NCBI RefSeq assembly: GCF_014640315.1
Contig: NZ_BMGS01000006.1
Location: forward strand, 62,001 to 126,000
Reading direction: 5' to 3'
Source of the DNA: Hymenobacter glacieicola
GTDB taxonomy: Bacteria > Bacteroidota > Bacteroidia > Cytophagales > Hymenobacteraceae
DNA length: 64,000 nt
The position numbers and the translations under genes are program-made. The notes under the pieces are model-generated. The model saw nothing but the letters and a program-made list of their open reading frames with translations. It ran no database searches and was not told the origin of the DNA. Position 1 is the stretch's first letter. Every line of letters starts with the position of its first letter. Below, one piece after another: positions 1-8,117 of the stretch.

Positions 1-675
1 CCTGATGCGGGCAGCCCTGCCGCTACCCCCGACCTCTACCTCAGCTACCCCGTAAACCCGCAGCGGCAGCAGCTGCGCTTCTACTGGCAGGACGACCAGG
101 GCCAGCCGTTTCGCAGTATTCTGCGGTTACGAAGCTGGCTAACGCAGCGGCAGCAGCAGTTGATTTTTGCTACTAATGGCGGCATGTACAAGGCCGGCAA
201 CATTCCGCTGGGCCTGTACGTGGAGCAGGGCGTGGTCCGGACCCCACTGGATACCAGTAGTGGGCCGGGCAACTTCTACCTTAAACCCAACGGGGTATTT
301 TTCCTGACGGCTGCGGGGCAGGCCGGCATTGTTCCTACGGCGGCGTTTCGGCAGCAGCGGGGCATTCGGTACGCTACCCAATCGGGGCCGTTGCTGGTGG
401 TGGGCGGGCAGATTCATCCGGCTTTTTCCCCGCGCTCTGCCAACGTTAACATCCGTAACGGGGCCGGCATTCTGCCGGACGGAACCGTGCTGTTTGCCAT
501 GTCGAAGACCAAGGTAACCCTGCACGACTTCGCCACCTACTTCCGCCAGCAGGGCTGCCAAAACGCACTCTACCTTGATGGCTTCGTGTCGCGCACGTAC
601 TTGCCGGAAAAGCAGTGGGAGCAAACTGATGGCGACTTTGGGGTAATAATTGGCGTGACGGCGCCGGCCCGTTAG
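1..675 (+). CDS. Phosphodiester glycosidase (DUF2233/NAGPA-like), 5'-truncated by window edge
   Basis: The frame is open from base 1, so the gene starts outside the window; 224 residues are visible before the TAG stop. It resembles the phosphodiester glycosidase domain found in DUF2233 proteins and in the mammalian uncovering enzyme NAGPA. Supporting segments are FATNGGMY near the start of the domain, SGPLLVVGG in the middle, a GILPDGTVLFAMS strand and a terminal LYLDGFVS followed by a GVIIGV strand. Such domains hydrolyse sugar phosphodiesters, and bacterial members are usually exported; the N-terminus needed to see a signal peptide is missing. A hairpin terminator follows at 739-776. The family is fairly certain, the substrate unknown. 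Confidence 0.8.
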   Translation, partial: PDAGSPAATPDLYLSYPVNPQRQQLRFYWQDDQGQPFRSILRLRSWLTQRQQQLIFATNGGMYKAGNIPLGLYVEQGVVRTPLDTSSGPGNFYLKPNGVFFLTAAGQAGIVPTAAFRQQRGIRYATQSGPLLVVGGQIHPAFSPRSANVNIRNGAGILPDGTVLFAMSKTKVTLHDFATYFRQQGCQNALYLDGFVSRTYLPEKQWEQTDGDFGVIIGVTAPAR

Positions 676-738
676 CCTCTACCCTGGCAACGTAGGCAAC
701 TGACTTAGCCATCCAAAAGAGCAAAGTCTCCTGACCAC

Positions 739-776
739 AAGCGCCGCAGCTAGTAGCTGTGGCGCTTACGTTTTTC
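739..776 (+). terminator. Hairpin terminator after the phosphodiester glycosidase gene
   Basis: An inverted repeat AAGCGCC...GGCGCTT with an inner CAGCT/AGCTG extension is followed by ACGTTTTTC. Outer arms CTCCTGA (728-734) and TCAGGAG (776-782) extend it. It lies about 65 bases past the stop codon. Confidence 0.7.
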
Positions 777-950
777 AGGAGCTGCAGCTGCGGTAGGATA
801 TGCTTGTAGCCAGGGGGTAGTAGTGCCGCGCTGTGTTGGCCTGGGTTTACGCTTCATCCGGCTTATCCGACACTTCGGTAACGGCAAATTTCCTGGGGGC
901 TCCGGGGCGCGCACCTTTGAAGCGTCAACCACCACAAACCTTTCCTCCCC

Positions 951-1643
951 ATGAAAAAGTCCTTGCTCACCCTCGCCCTGGTAGCCGCTTCTTTTGCCGC
1001 CGTAGCCCAGAAGCCCACCGCGGCCACGCCCGCCGCTACCGCCGCCCCCGACTCCTACACCACCTTGCTGGCCGCTACCATTCAGGAGCTGATGAGCACC
1101 GGCGACCCGGCCAAACTCAAGCAGGCCGATGCCAAGCTGGAGCGCGCCGCCGCCGTGGCCCCCCAGGATTGGCTGCCCCGCTACTACCAGGCCTATGCCC
1201 GTACCATCACCACCTTCGTAAGCAAGGAGGAGGACGACCAGCGCGACCAGTACCTCGACCAGGCGGAAGCGGCTCTGGGTCAGGCTCGCAAGTTGGGCGG
1301 CGAGGCTTCGGAGCTGCTTGTACTGCAAGCCTACATTTACCAGGCCCGACTGAGCATTTCGCCCATGCTGCGCTCCATGCAGTACTCCAAACGGGTAACG
1401 GAAACCCTCGCGGCGGCCAAGAAAGCCAACCCTGCCAACCCGCGCGTGTACCTGGTACAGGCCAACAACGTGTACTACACGCCCTCCATGTTCGGGGGCG
1501 GGGCCGAGGTAGCCAAGCCCCTTTTCCAGGAAGCCCAGGCCCGGTTCGCCACCTTCAAACCCAGCTCGGTGCTGGCCCCCAACTGGGGCGAGCGGCAGGT
1601 AAAAGGCCGGCTGAAAAGCTACGAGACGGCCTCCGCTAACTAA
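951..1643 (+). CDS. Secreted TPR-like protein of unknown function
   Basis: 230 residues. The ATG is followed by a clear Sec signal peptide, MKKSLLTLALVAASFAAVAQ, with probable cleavage after VAQ. A short Ala/Pro/Thr-rich linker follows, then an all-helical body with TPR-like spacing: LKQADAKLERAAAVAP, LDQAEAALGQARKLG and a helix pair around RVTETLAAAKKANPANPRVYLVQ. Bacteroidota carry many periplasmic proteins of this kind next to unrelated genes; no catalytic residues are evident. It is monocistronic by context, with a 500-base repeat-bearing gap downstream. The coding call is firm and the function unknown. Confidence 0.85.
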   Translation: MKKSLLTLALVAASFAAVAQKPTAATPAATAAPDSYTTLLAATIQELMSTGDPAKLKQADAKLERAAAVAPQDWLPRYYQAYARTITTFVSKEEDDQRDQYLDQAEAALGQARKLGGEASELLVLQAYIYQARLSISPMLRSMQYSKRVTETLAAAKKANPANPRVYLVQANNVYYTPSMFGGGAEVAKPLFQEAQARFATFKPSSVLAPNWGERQVKGRLKSYETASAN

Positions 1644-1680
1644 ACCGATTCAGCCTATAGTCTCTGCCAGTAAGTACTCA

Positions 1681-1739
1681 GAACGTTATGCTCCCTCTGG
1701 CGTCCGCTTATCAAAGCATCTCTTTATCAAAGCATCTCT
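1681..1739. repeat. Degenerate half copy of repeat family A with a tandem 16-mer
   Basis: A tandem duplication of TTATCAAAGCATCTCT occupies 1708-1723 and 1724-1739. The preceding GAACGTTATGCT resembles the left arm of family A (AACGTCATGCTGAGC...GAAGCATCTC). The segment CTGGCGTCCGC is shared with the partial copy at the right edge of the window (near 63960), so both look like relics of one variant. Confidence 0.5.
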
Positions 1740-1786
1740 GTCGCTAAGTAGGTAGTTGACCAGCTGAGGGTGGTGCCTTGTAACTG

Positions 1787-1871
1787 CCCGTCAGGCCGAG
1801 CGAAGCATCTGGCGTGCCGACGAAGGCAACGATACCTGATGAGATGCTTCGCTACGCTCGGCCTGACGGCC
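1787..1871. repeat. Palindromic repeat, family A (A1)
   Basis: The arms CCGTCAGGCCGAGCGAAGCA and TGCTTCGCTACGCTCGGCCT pair around a loop of about 30 bases. It sits in the 520-base gap between the secreted TPR protein and the first sensor kinase. Nothing else was recognised in that gap apart from the half copy at 1681-1739. Confidence 0.7.
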
Positions 1872-2165
1872 TTTGAGCTAACGGATAACAGTTGCTAATA
1901 GGAAGTCAGCACCAATGCAGTAGAGTTGCTTGGACCAGCGTGCCGTCAGGGCGGGCAGAACGCTCTACTAGGTGTAAAAGTCCCTTACTTGTTTCCTGTC
2001 CGTTAGGCTTGCTATAACAGCAAAAACCGTTGGGCCAGGGCACTGGCTCCGGCCCGATAGTTCAGCTACATACAGCTGCCTGCCTGGCCGCCCCAGGATG
2101 CCGTTGGCGGCTGGGTTTTAGTATCTTTTCGCTTGCTTTATTGGCCCGTTGAGGCTCCTGCTGCT

Positions 2166-3287
2166 ATGCTCGAATCTGCCCTTCCGTCGAACCGCCCGGC
2201 TCCGGCTCCTGATGCCGCGCTAGCGGTGCGGCAAAACTCCCTCTCCACCCTGGGGCGGCACTACCCCCACCGCAAGTGGGCGTTCATGCTGGGCCTGATG
2301 CTGGCTTTGTCGTTGGGGCTGAGCTTTGTGTTTTGCCGGGGCTGCGCCCTATGGAGCGAAGATTTTCTGGTGACGTTCGGCTATAACTTTTTCTACACCA
2401 CCGGCTTGTGGCTGGCCAACGGGTTTCCCAGCGAGTGGCTTAACCGCCGCGTCGACTGGACGATTCAGCCCATCAAGCGCTTCCTGATTACGCTGGCCAT
2501 GTCGTTGGTTTTGTCCCTGATTGTGATTTTCATCGTCACAACGGGCTTCAACGTGCTCCATCACCACCAGTCCTGGCGCTCCATTACGTGGCGGCCTTTC
2601 GTGGTGCCGCTGCTCATTACGGTGGTCGTGTCGTTGTTTATGCACAGCCGCTCGTTTTTGCTGAGCTGGCGCGATGCCACCACCCAGGCCGAGCGCCTGC
2701 AGAAGGAAAACGCCCAGGCCCAGGCCGACAGCCTCCGCCGCCAGCTCGACCCGCACTTCCTGTTCAACTCCCTGAATGCCCTGACCTCCCTGATCGAGGA
2801 AAACGACCCCGCCCGGGCCACGCGCTTTATTCGCCAGCTCAGCCAGGTGTACCGCTATGTGCTCGAAAGCCAGGACCAGGAAGTGGTGCCGCTCGCGGAG
2901 GAAATGCGCTTCGTGGAGGCCTATTTGTTTCTGCAGCGCACCCGCCTGGGCGAGGGCGTGCAAGTAGAAATCAGGGTGCCCGCCGCCGCGCTGGAAACCC
3001 TGCTGGTGCCCGCGTTGGCCGTGCAGCTACTGCTGGAAAACGCCCTCAAGCACAACGCCACTTCCCAACGCGACCCGTTGCGCATCCAAATTGAGCTAAA
3101 CGAAACGGCCCGCGCCCTCACCGTGCGCAACACGCGCCGCCCCCGCCGCCTACCCGATGGCGAGTCCACGGGCCTGGGTCTGAAAAACCTGCGCGCCCGC
3201 TACGCCTTTCTCACCAGCCAACCCGTGCGGGTAGAAGAGTCGGCCACGGAGTTTGGGGTAGTACTGCCCGTGCTGGAGCTGCGGTAG
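2166..3287 (+). CDS. LytS/YehU-type sensor histidine kinase (HK1)
   Basis: 373 residues from the ATG at 2166; an in-frame TTG at 2133 would add 11 residues without a better context. Four membrane helices lie at about 41-57, 70-87, 107-127 and 145-160, followed by a short coiled coil rich in Gln and Ala. The His_kinase domain (PF06580 type) begins with QLDPHFLFNSL, phospho-acceptor His197. The N-box is LLLENALKHN (about 288-297), and GLGLKNLRARY marks the G-box. These kinases sense envelope or small-molecule signals and phosphorylate LytTR regulators. The next gene is such a regulator, but a 420-base block of repeats separates them. Confidence 0.92.
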   Translation: MLESALPSNRPAPAPDAALAVRQNSLSTLGRHYPHRKWAFMLGLMLALSLGLSFVFCRGCALWSEDFLVTFGYNFFYTTGLWLANGFPSEWLNRRVDWTIQPIKRFLITLAMSLVLSLIVIFIVTTGFNVLHHHQSWRSITWRPFVVPLLITVVVSLFMHSRSFLLSWRDATTQAERLQKENAQAQADSLRRQLDPHFLFNSLNALTSLIEENDPARATRFIRQLSQVYRYVLESQDQEVVPLAEEMRFVEAYLFLQRTRLGEGVQVEIRVPAAALETLLVPALAVQLLLENALKHNATSQRDPLRIQIELNETARALTVRNTRRPRRLPDGESTGLGLKNLRARYAFLTSQPVRVEESATEFGVVLPVLELR

Positions 3288-3319
3288 GTCGGTAGCTGTG
3301 GCGCTTCCGGGGGGCTGTA

Positions 3320-3341
3320 GAGACGCAACATTTTGCGTCTC
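3320..3341. repeat. Palindrome, family C (C1)
   Basis: A 22-base near-perfect palindrome with arms GAGACGCAA and TTGCGTCTC around CATT. It marks the left end of a compound repeat block between HK1 and its regulator. Confidence 0.75.
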
Positions 3342-3352
3342 GTCATTGAACG

Positions 3353-3422
3353 GACGTACTATGACGTACTATTCAGTATTCGAAGTGGACACTAAGCCAG
3401 AACGCAGTATTCGAAGTGGACA
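3353..3422. repeat. Short direct repeats inside the HK1-RR1 gap
   Basis: GACGTACTAT occurs twice in tandem (3353-3362 and 3363-3372). CAGTATTCGAAGTGGACA occurs at 3374-3391 and again at 3405-3422. The following GTGGACAGTAAC also precedes family A copy A7 near 27171, so part of this segment belongs to a larger mobile or amplified unit. Confidence 0.7.
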
Positions 3423-3433
3423 GTAACCAAGAC

Positions 3434-3534
3434 CGTCATGCCGAGCCGCAGGCGAAGCATCTCGCTTGGCTGACGTCTGGATTACTTTGGCAACATCAGC
3501 ACGCGAGATGCTTCGCCTGCGGCTCGGCATGACG
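3434..3534. repeat. Palindromic repeat, family A (A2)
   Basis: Long arms begin CGTCATGCCGAGCCGCAGGC and end GCCTGCGGCTCGGCATGACG, both continuing through the core GAAGCATCTCG. The loop is about 40 bases. The arms are almost perfect complements, so the transcript could form a stem of about 30 base pairs. Confidence 0.85.
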
Positions 3535-3610
3535 TTCTTAGTTGAACCAAAGATTATTGCTGTTCACGCAGCCCAGAACAAAGCGCGGTAAACATCATCA
3601 GCCTGCAGCA

Positions 3611-3630
3611 GACGCAAGATGTTGCGTCTC
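3611..3630. repeat. Palindrome, family C (C2)
   Basis: Arms GACGCAA and TTGCGTC, the latter followed by TCTAC. With C1 at 3320 it brackets family A copy A2, giving a nested arrangement in the HK1-RR1 gap. No open reading frame in this 420-base gap looks real. Confidence 0.7.
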
Positions 3631-3709
3631 TACCACCGGCCTTGAACAGCGCTTCGCGGCTACCTTTAGCACCCTATAATTCCTTTCCTTTCGCTTACTA
3701 CCTGCCGCT

Positions 3710-4504
3710 ATGCCTTCCATTGCTACCCCACTTCGTGCCCTCATCATTGAAGACGAACCCCTGGCTGCCCGCCGACTCACGGAGCTGCTGCGCAAACAGC
3801 CGCGGCCGGTGGAGGTAGTGGGTAAGGCCGAATCGGTGGCGGAGGCGGAGGCGTTGCTGCACGCTGTGCGCCCCGCGCCCGATGTGCTGTTTCTCGATAT
3901 TCACCTGGCCGACGGGCTGAGCTTCGAGCTGTTTGAGCGCCTGGAAATCAGCAGCCCCGTCATCTTCACCACCGCCTACGACAAGTACGCCCTGCGCGCC
4001 TTCAAGGTGAACAGCGTGGACTACCTGCTCAAGCCCATTGACCCGGAGGAGCTGACGGCGGCCCTGCAGAAGCTGGAGCGCCAGCGCCGGGCCGCTACCC
4101 CCACCTTCGACGCCAACCTGCTGGCCCAGGTGCTGCGCCAGGCCCAGCCGGCCCGGGAGTACAAGTCGCGCTTCGTGGTGCGGGTAGGGGAGCACCTCAA
4201 GGCCATTCCGGTGGAGCAGATTGCCTACTTCGCCAGCCTGGAAAAAGTGACCCTGCTGCACACCCGCGAGGGCCGCAAGTTCGTCGTCGACTACACCCTA
4301 GAGCAGCTCGAAAGCATGCTCGACCCCACCGAGTTCTTCCGCCTCAACCGCGCCTACCTGGCCCACGCCGAAGCCATCCACGACATCATCCACTACACCA
4401 ACTCCCGCCTCCAAACCATCCTCAAGCCCACCGCCCCCGACAACGACACCGTCCTAGTCAGCCGCGAAAAAGTCTCCGCTTTCAAGGCCTGGCTAGATCG
4501 GTGA
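3710..4504 (+). CDS. LytTR-family response regulator (RR1)
   Basis: 264 residues. The receiver domain covers about 1-120, with acidic pocket EDE (14-16), phospho-acceptor Asp63 in FLDIHLADG, TTAYD and Lys108 in YLLKPI. The LytTR DNA-binding domain spans about 150-264 and includes VEQIAYFASLEKVTLLHT and FFRLNRAYLAHAEAI. It acts as a transcription factor activated by a LytS-type kinase, most likely HK1 upstream. A -7-like TACCTTTA at 3661-3668 with a TTG 16 bases earlier suggests it may also have its own promoter. It ends 4 bases from the converging lipoprotein gene. Confidence 0.93.
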   Translation: MPSIATPLRALIIEDEPLAARRLTELLRKQPRPVEVVGKAESVAEAEALLHAVRPAPDVLFLDIHLADGLSFELFERLEISSPVIFTTAYDKYALRAFKVNSVDYLLKPIDPEELTAALQKLERQRRAATPTFDANLLAQVLRQAQPAREYKSRFVVRVGEHLKAIPVEQIAYFASLEKVTLLHTREGRKFVVDYTLEQLESMLDPTEFFRLNRAYLAHAEAIHDIIHYTNSRLQTILKPTAPDNDTVLVSREKVSAFKAWLDR

Positions 4505-4508
4505 GATA

Positions 4509-4943
4509 CTACTGTTGTTTGAGCTTCATGCGCACTAGGGTACCCTGCAGGCCCATCTTATCATATTCAATGAGGGTATCACCGCTTAGGTAATAGTCGA
4601 ATCGAAACTTGTTAGTGTGAACACTTACTTTAGGCTGGTGATATTTTGTGGGTTCGTAGGTTACTTTAATAGCTGATTCATAAAAGAAGTAGCGGTCAGC
4701 TGGAAAGGAGGCCCCAATTTCTTTCTCTCGATCAGTAAACGTGGTGTACGTGCCTGTCGAATCAGCTTTGATTTTGACAAGCGTAAAGCCTCCTTTATCG
4801 TGCCCAATCCAAGTGCCTTCTAATTCTTGAAGGCCTCCTGTTTCGCCAAGTTGCGTTAGCGCAGGCGAGGAAGTGGGATTTGGTTCACAGGCCCCTAGCA
4901 AGCACAAAGCGGCGACAAAAAACACAGTCTGGAAAGGTTTCAT
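4509..4943 (-). CDS. Small lipoprotein of unknown function
   Basis: 144 residues. The N-terminus MKPFQTVFFVAALCLLGAC is a lipoprotein signal with lipobox LGAC and predicted lipidation at Cys19. The mature part is a small beta-rich domain (GTWIGHDKGGFTLVKIKADSTG and FDYYLSGDTLIEYDKMG), the pattern of Bacteroidota proteins that report a measured threshold or bind a small ligand. Its base composition is clearly more AT-rich than the flanking regulators, suggesting a different origin or relaxed codon selection. It converges with RR1 (4-base gap) and lies 12 bases after RR2, whose operon may include it. Confidence 0.8.
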   Translation of the reverse strand: MKPFQTVFFVAALCLLGACEPNPTSSPALTQLGETGGLQELEGTWIGHDKGGFTLVKIKADSTGTYTTFTDREKEIGASFPADRYFFYESAIKVTYEPTKYHQPKVSVHTNKFRFDYYLSGDTLIEYDKMGLQGTLVRMKLKQQ

Positions 4944-4955
4944 AGCCGTAAGGTA

Positions 4956-5744
4956 TTACCCCTCCAGCCAGCTTTTCACGGCTGCAGCCTTCTCCCGGCT
5001 TACCAGCACTTCCTCACTGGGGGCCGGCTGCAAATCCAGCAGCAGCTTGCCGTTGAAGTGGGGGTGCAGGCGCTGCACGGCGGGCAGCTGGGCAATAAAC
5101 TGACGGTTAAGGCGGAAAAATTGCGTGGGGTCCAGCAAGCTTTCCAGCTGCTCCAGGGTGTAGTCTACTACGAAGCGGCGGTTGTCGGTGGTGGCGAGGG
5201 TAGTGGTTTCGTGGCGGCTCTGGAACCAGGCTACTTGCGCTACGGGTAGGGGCAGGAGCTGCTCGCCGCTACGCACCAGGAAGCGGGTTTTGTACTGGCG
5301 GTCGGGGTGGGGTAAGGCGTCGAGCAGGCGCTCCAGGCGGTGAGCGGAATCAATGGCAGCTCCAGACGCCGGGGCGGCGGCCGGCGCGGCGCGCCACTCC
5401 CGCAGCTTCGTGAGGGCCGCCTGCAACTCGGCCAGCTTCACGGGTTTCAGCAGGTAATCGACGCTGTTGGCCTTGAAGGCCCGGATGGCGTAGGCATCGT
5501 AGGCGGTGGTAAAAATAACCGGGCTACGTACCAGCAGCTGGTCGAAGATTTCCAGACTCAGGCCGTCAGCCAGCTGAATGTCCGAGAGGATAAGATCCGG
5601 AGCCGGGTTGCTGCTAAGCCACTGCACGGCCCCGGTCACGCTGTCGAGCACGGCCGCTACCTGGGCCTCGGGGGCGGCTTGCTGGAGCAGGCGCTGGAGC
5701 CGCTCGGCGGCCGGGTATTCATCTTCGAGCAGCAGAACGGTCAT
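4956..5744 (-). CDS. LytTR-family response regulator (RR2)
   Basis: 262 residues. The receiver has the EDE acidic cluster at 7-9, phospho-acceptor Asp55 in ILSDIQLADG and Lys100 in YLLKPV. The LytTR domain covers about 150-262 (PVAQVAWFQSRHETTTL and FFRLNRQFIAQLPAVQRL). It is about half identical by eye to RR1, so the two systems are probably paralogous. The likely cognate kinase HK2 is on the same strand upstream but separated by an FMN reductase and a DoxX gene. The ATG is 45 bases from a palindromic repeat block. Confidence 0.92.
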   Translation of the reverse strand: MTVLLLEDEYPAAERLQRLLQQAAPEAQVAAVLDSVTGAVQWLSSNPAPDLILSDIQLADGLSLEIFDQLLVRSPVIFTTAYDAYAIRAFKANSVDYLLKPVKLAELQAALTKLREWRAAPAAAPASGAAIDSAHRLERLLDALPHPDRQYKTRFLVRSGEQLLPLPVAQVAWFQSRHETTTLATTDNRRFVVDYTLEQLESLLDPTQFFRLNRQFIAQLPAVQRLHPHFNGKLLLDLQPAPSEEVLVSREKAAAVKSWLEG

Positions 5745-5749
5745 GCCAG

Positions 5750-5783
5750 TGGTGAAATGGTGAGATGGTGAAATAGTGAGTTT
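5750..5783. repeat. Short GTGAAATGGTGAGAT-type repeat, family G
   Basis: GTGAAATGGTGAGATGGTGA followed by AATAGTGAGT. The same phrase, GATGGTGAAATAGTGAGT, occurs at 32613-32630, and a related hairpin lies at 50782-50877. Confidence 0.55.
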
Positions 5784-5789
5784 GCTGTT

Positions 5790-5976
5790 CTAGGCTGTGT
5801 GGACGCAGATACCAAAGACCGTCATGCCGAGCCGGAGGTGCAGCATCTGGCGTGCTGACGTTGTAGTAGTAACTCAGAAATCAGCACGCCAGATACTTCG
5901 TCCCTGGCGTGCTGCGCCACCTGTTCGGCATGACGGCCTTGGTCTGAGTAGAAACCTGGCGGTCTACACAGCCTAG
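5790..5976. repeat. Nested palindromic repeat, family A inside outer arms (A3)
   Basis: Outer arms CTAGGCTGTGTGGAC (5790-5804) and GTCTACACAGCCTAG (5962-5976) match at 14 of 15 bases. Inside them is a family A element with arms ACCGTCATGCCGAGC and TTCGGCATGACGGC. The right outer arm overlaps the stop codon of the FMN reductase gene, so this hairpin could end that transcript. Confidence 0.75.
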
Positions 5977-6482
5977 TTGCCTACGAGGCTGATCTTCTGG
6001 GCGAACTGACGGGCGGCTTCAACCGGAAAGGGCTGTTTGAGCGACTGGTAGAGCGTGCCCTCGAACTTCATGTTGAAGTACTCCGCCGTGCGGCGAAATG
6101 GCACCTCAAAGCCTTCGGGCAGCTCTTGGTCGGAGCCCACGGCGAGCAGGAACACGTGCTTGCCACGCAGCCCCCGGCCCAGCTGCTTGTGCGGAGGCTC
6201 GGTCAGGTCGGTCAGGCGGTCGAAGAAGTCTTTCATAATTCCGCTCATGCTGTACCAATACACCGGCGTGGCAAACACAACGACGGGGTGGTGCAGCAGC
6301 AGGTCCGCCAGCGCGAGAAACGTATCCCGGGCGGGGTACTCTTGCCGGTAGTTATACGGAGCCATCGGCCCCTGCTGCAAATCAACTAGTTGGTAAGGAA
6401 CATCGGTTAGCACTTGAGAAACCAGGCGGCGGGTGTCGCCATCGGAGCGGGCACTTCCCAGGATAACCAGGGGCTTGTTCAT
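5973..6482 (-). CDS. NADPH-dependent FMN reductase / flavodoxin-fold oxidoreductase
   Basis: 169 residues. The N-terminal GSARSDGDTRRLV matches the phosphate-binding loop of the NADPH-dependent FMN reductase family (usual motif GSxRxxSxN). FATPVYWYSMSGIMKDFFDRLTDL is the second FMN-contact segment, including PVYWYSMS. It would be a cytosolic flavoprotein reducing quinones, azo compounds or flavins with NADPH. It lies between DoxX and RR2 on the same strand, with gaps of 85 and 228 bases, so co-transcription is uncertain. The physiological substrate cannot be read from sequence. Confidence 0.85.
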   Translation of the reverse strand: MNKPLVILGSARSDGDTRRLVSQVLTDVPYQLVDLQQGPMAPYNYRQEYPARDTFLALADLLLHHPVVVFATPVYWYSMSGIMKDFFDRLTDLTEPPHKQLGRGLRGKHVFLLAVGSDQELPEGFEVPFRRTAEYFNMKFEGTLYQSLKQPFPVEAARQFAQKISLVGN

Positions 6483-6567
6483 AGGCGTTATGATGCGTGA
6501 GCAAACTCTCGGGAGGTAGTAATCCTCGCTCGGGGCTTGGTGATGAAAGCGGGGGTAGTACGGCTGG

Positions 6568-7038
6568 TTAGAAGGCCGTTTCAGCCGTCAGGTGCAGGCC
6601 AAAGTACCACGTCCAGGCCAGAAAGAACAGCTGCAGTGGCACCCGAAACCAGAGGTAGCGCGGGCCGGGGCCATCCAGGGTGCCCGTTTGGTAGTTGAGG
6701 TTCCGGCGGGCCGCCAGGATGTTGGCGGGCAAAATCAGTAGGAAGAAAACCAGCAGGCAACCAGCCGTTATGCCTCGCAGCGAGGGAAATAGCAGGCCCA
6801 CGGCCGCGGCCAGTTCCAGCACGCCGGTGGCGTACACCCACGCCTGTTTGGCGGGCAGAAAAGCTGGCAGCATCAGCATCATGCCCTGGGTAAAGGCAAA
6901 GTGGGCGGCCCCGGTGAACAGCAGCATAGCTGCCAGGGCCCCGTTGCCCGCCAGCAGGTAGTTTGGGGCACCTTGAAGGAAATACGTGCCGGCCAGGAGC
7001 AAGCCGAACACGACCAGCAAGACAAACAGTGGTTTCAT
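6568..7038 (-). CDS. DoxX-like membrane protein
   Basis: 156 residues from the ATG at 7038. A longer frame begins at 7101 but adds a low-complexity stretch overlapping the kinase gene and lacking membrane character. Four hydrophobic helices fit the DoxX / DoxX-like fold: residues 2-20, about 35-58, 68-92 (with VLELAAAVGLLFPSLRG, the conserved core) and 125-148. Family members are integral inner-membrane proteins often linked to thiosulfate:quinone reduction or redox homeostasis, but most are uncharacterised. It starts 23 bases after the HK2 stop and is probably in the same transcript. Confidence 0.8.
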   Translation of the reverse strand: MKPLFVLLVVFGLLLAGTYFLQGAPNYLLAGNGALAAMLLFTGAAHFAFTQGMMLMLPAFLPAKQAWVYATGVLELAAAVGLLFPSLRGITAGCLLVFFLLILPANILAARRNLNYQTGTLDGPGPRYLWFRVPLQLFFLAWTWYFGLHLTAETAF

Positions 7039-7061
7039 AAAGGAAGGAAGGAAAGGAGAGC

Positions 7062-8114
7062 CTACGCTGCCGCAAGCAGCGGCAGCCGCACCCGAAACCA
7101 ACCATCGGCAGCGCTGACTTCAACCGGCTGCGGCGCTTGCAACAGCTCGTAGCGGTGGCGCACGTTGCGCAAGCCGGTGCCGGTGCCCGCCGCCAGCCCG
7201 GCGGTGCGGGGGCGCAGTGTGTTTTCGACCAGAAAGTAACCGGTAGCCACCTCGGCCCTGAGGCGCAGCTCCAAGGGGTGCTCTCGCGAGGCTACGTTGT
7301 GCTTCAGGGCATTTTCCACCAGCAGCTGAATGCTGAGCGGGGCCACGTGCAGGGGCAGGGCCGCCGCCGGAATGTGCTGTACTACCCGCAGATTGTCGCG
7401 GAAGCGGACTTTGTGCAGGGCCAGGTAGGTTTCTACAAAGGCCAGCTCCTCGCTCAGCGGCACGGTGGTTCGGTCGCGGGCCAACAGCACGTAGCGGTAC
7501 ACATCCGAAAGCTGCTCCACAAACTGCTGGGCCGGCTCGTTTTCGGGCTCAATGAGGGCCGAGAGGGTGTTGAGGGAGTTGAAGAGAAAGTGCGGGTCGA
7601 GCTGACTTTGCAGGGCTTCGAGCTGACTTTGCACCCCGGCGCTTTGCAGCTGTTCGGCCCGGCGCACGTTCTCGGCCCACTGCCGAAAGAAATTCCAGCT
7701 TTCGTAAATGAGCTGAATGACGATGGTGGGCACCATGTTCAGCCCAAACTCAAACCAAAACGTGGACCAGGTGAGGTGCCCGTCTTGCAGCAGCCCCGCA
7801 ATGCTGCCCAGAATCAGCGTCACGGCGGCCGTAATCAGGGTGTTGATGCTGGCCAGCAGCCAGAGCCGCCGGGAGGTCTGCTCCACCCGCGGAAAGCGGC
7901 GGAACAAGGCAATCCACAGGGCCCGGCCCGTGAGCCAGAAGGAGCAGGTGAACCCAATCGAAATAACCCAGTTCACCAGAAACACCGGCACTGAGGGTAC
8001 GTGCAGAATGCCCCGCGGCAGCAGCACCAGCAAAGCCAGCACCGGAATGCCGATGAGCAGAAACCACCGGTCGTTGATGCGGATGGGATTGGGGAGCGGG
8101 GCGGCTTCGGGCAT
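7062..8114 (-). CDS. LytS/YehU-type sensor histidine kinase (HK2)
   Basis: 350 residues. Four membrane helices at about 18-34, 43-62, 84-108 and 120-137 precede a short coiled coil (RRAEQLQSAGVQSQLEAL). The His_kinase domain has LDPHFLFNSL with His175, the N-box LLVENALKHN and the G-box GTGLRNVRHRY. It is the paralogue of HK1. It begins 3 bases after the stop of the exported hydrolase, so the two are almost certainly one operon, followed by DoxX. RR2 lies downstream on the same strand and is the likely partner. Confidence 0.92.
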   Translation of the reverse strand: MPEAAPLPNPIRINDRWFLLIGIPVLALLVLLPRGILHVPSVPVFLVNWVISIGFTCSFWLTGRALWIALFRRFPRVEQTSRRLWLLASINTLITAAVTLILGSIAGLLQDGHLTWSTFWFEFGLNMVPTIVIQLIYESWNFFRQWAENVRRAEQLQSAGVQSQLEALQSQLDPHFLFNSLNTLSALIEPENEPAQQFVEQLSDVYRYVLLARDRTTVPLSEELAFVETYLALHKVRFRDNLRVVQHIPAAALPLHVAPLSIQLLVENALKHNVASREHPLELRLRAEVATGYFLVENTLRPRTAGLAAGTGTGLRNVRHRYELLQAPQPVEVSAADGWFRVRLPLLAAA

Positions 8115-8117
8115 GGA

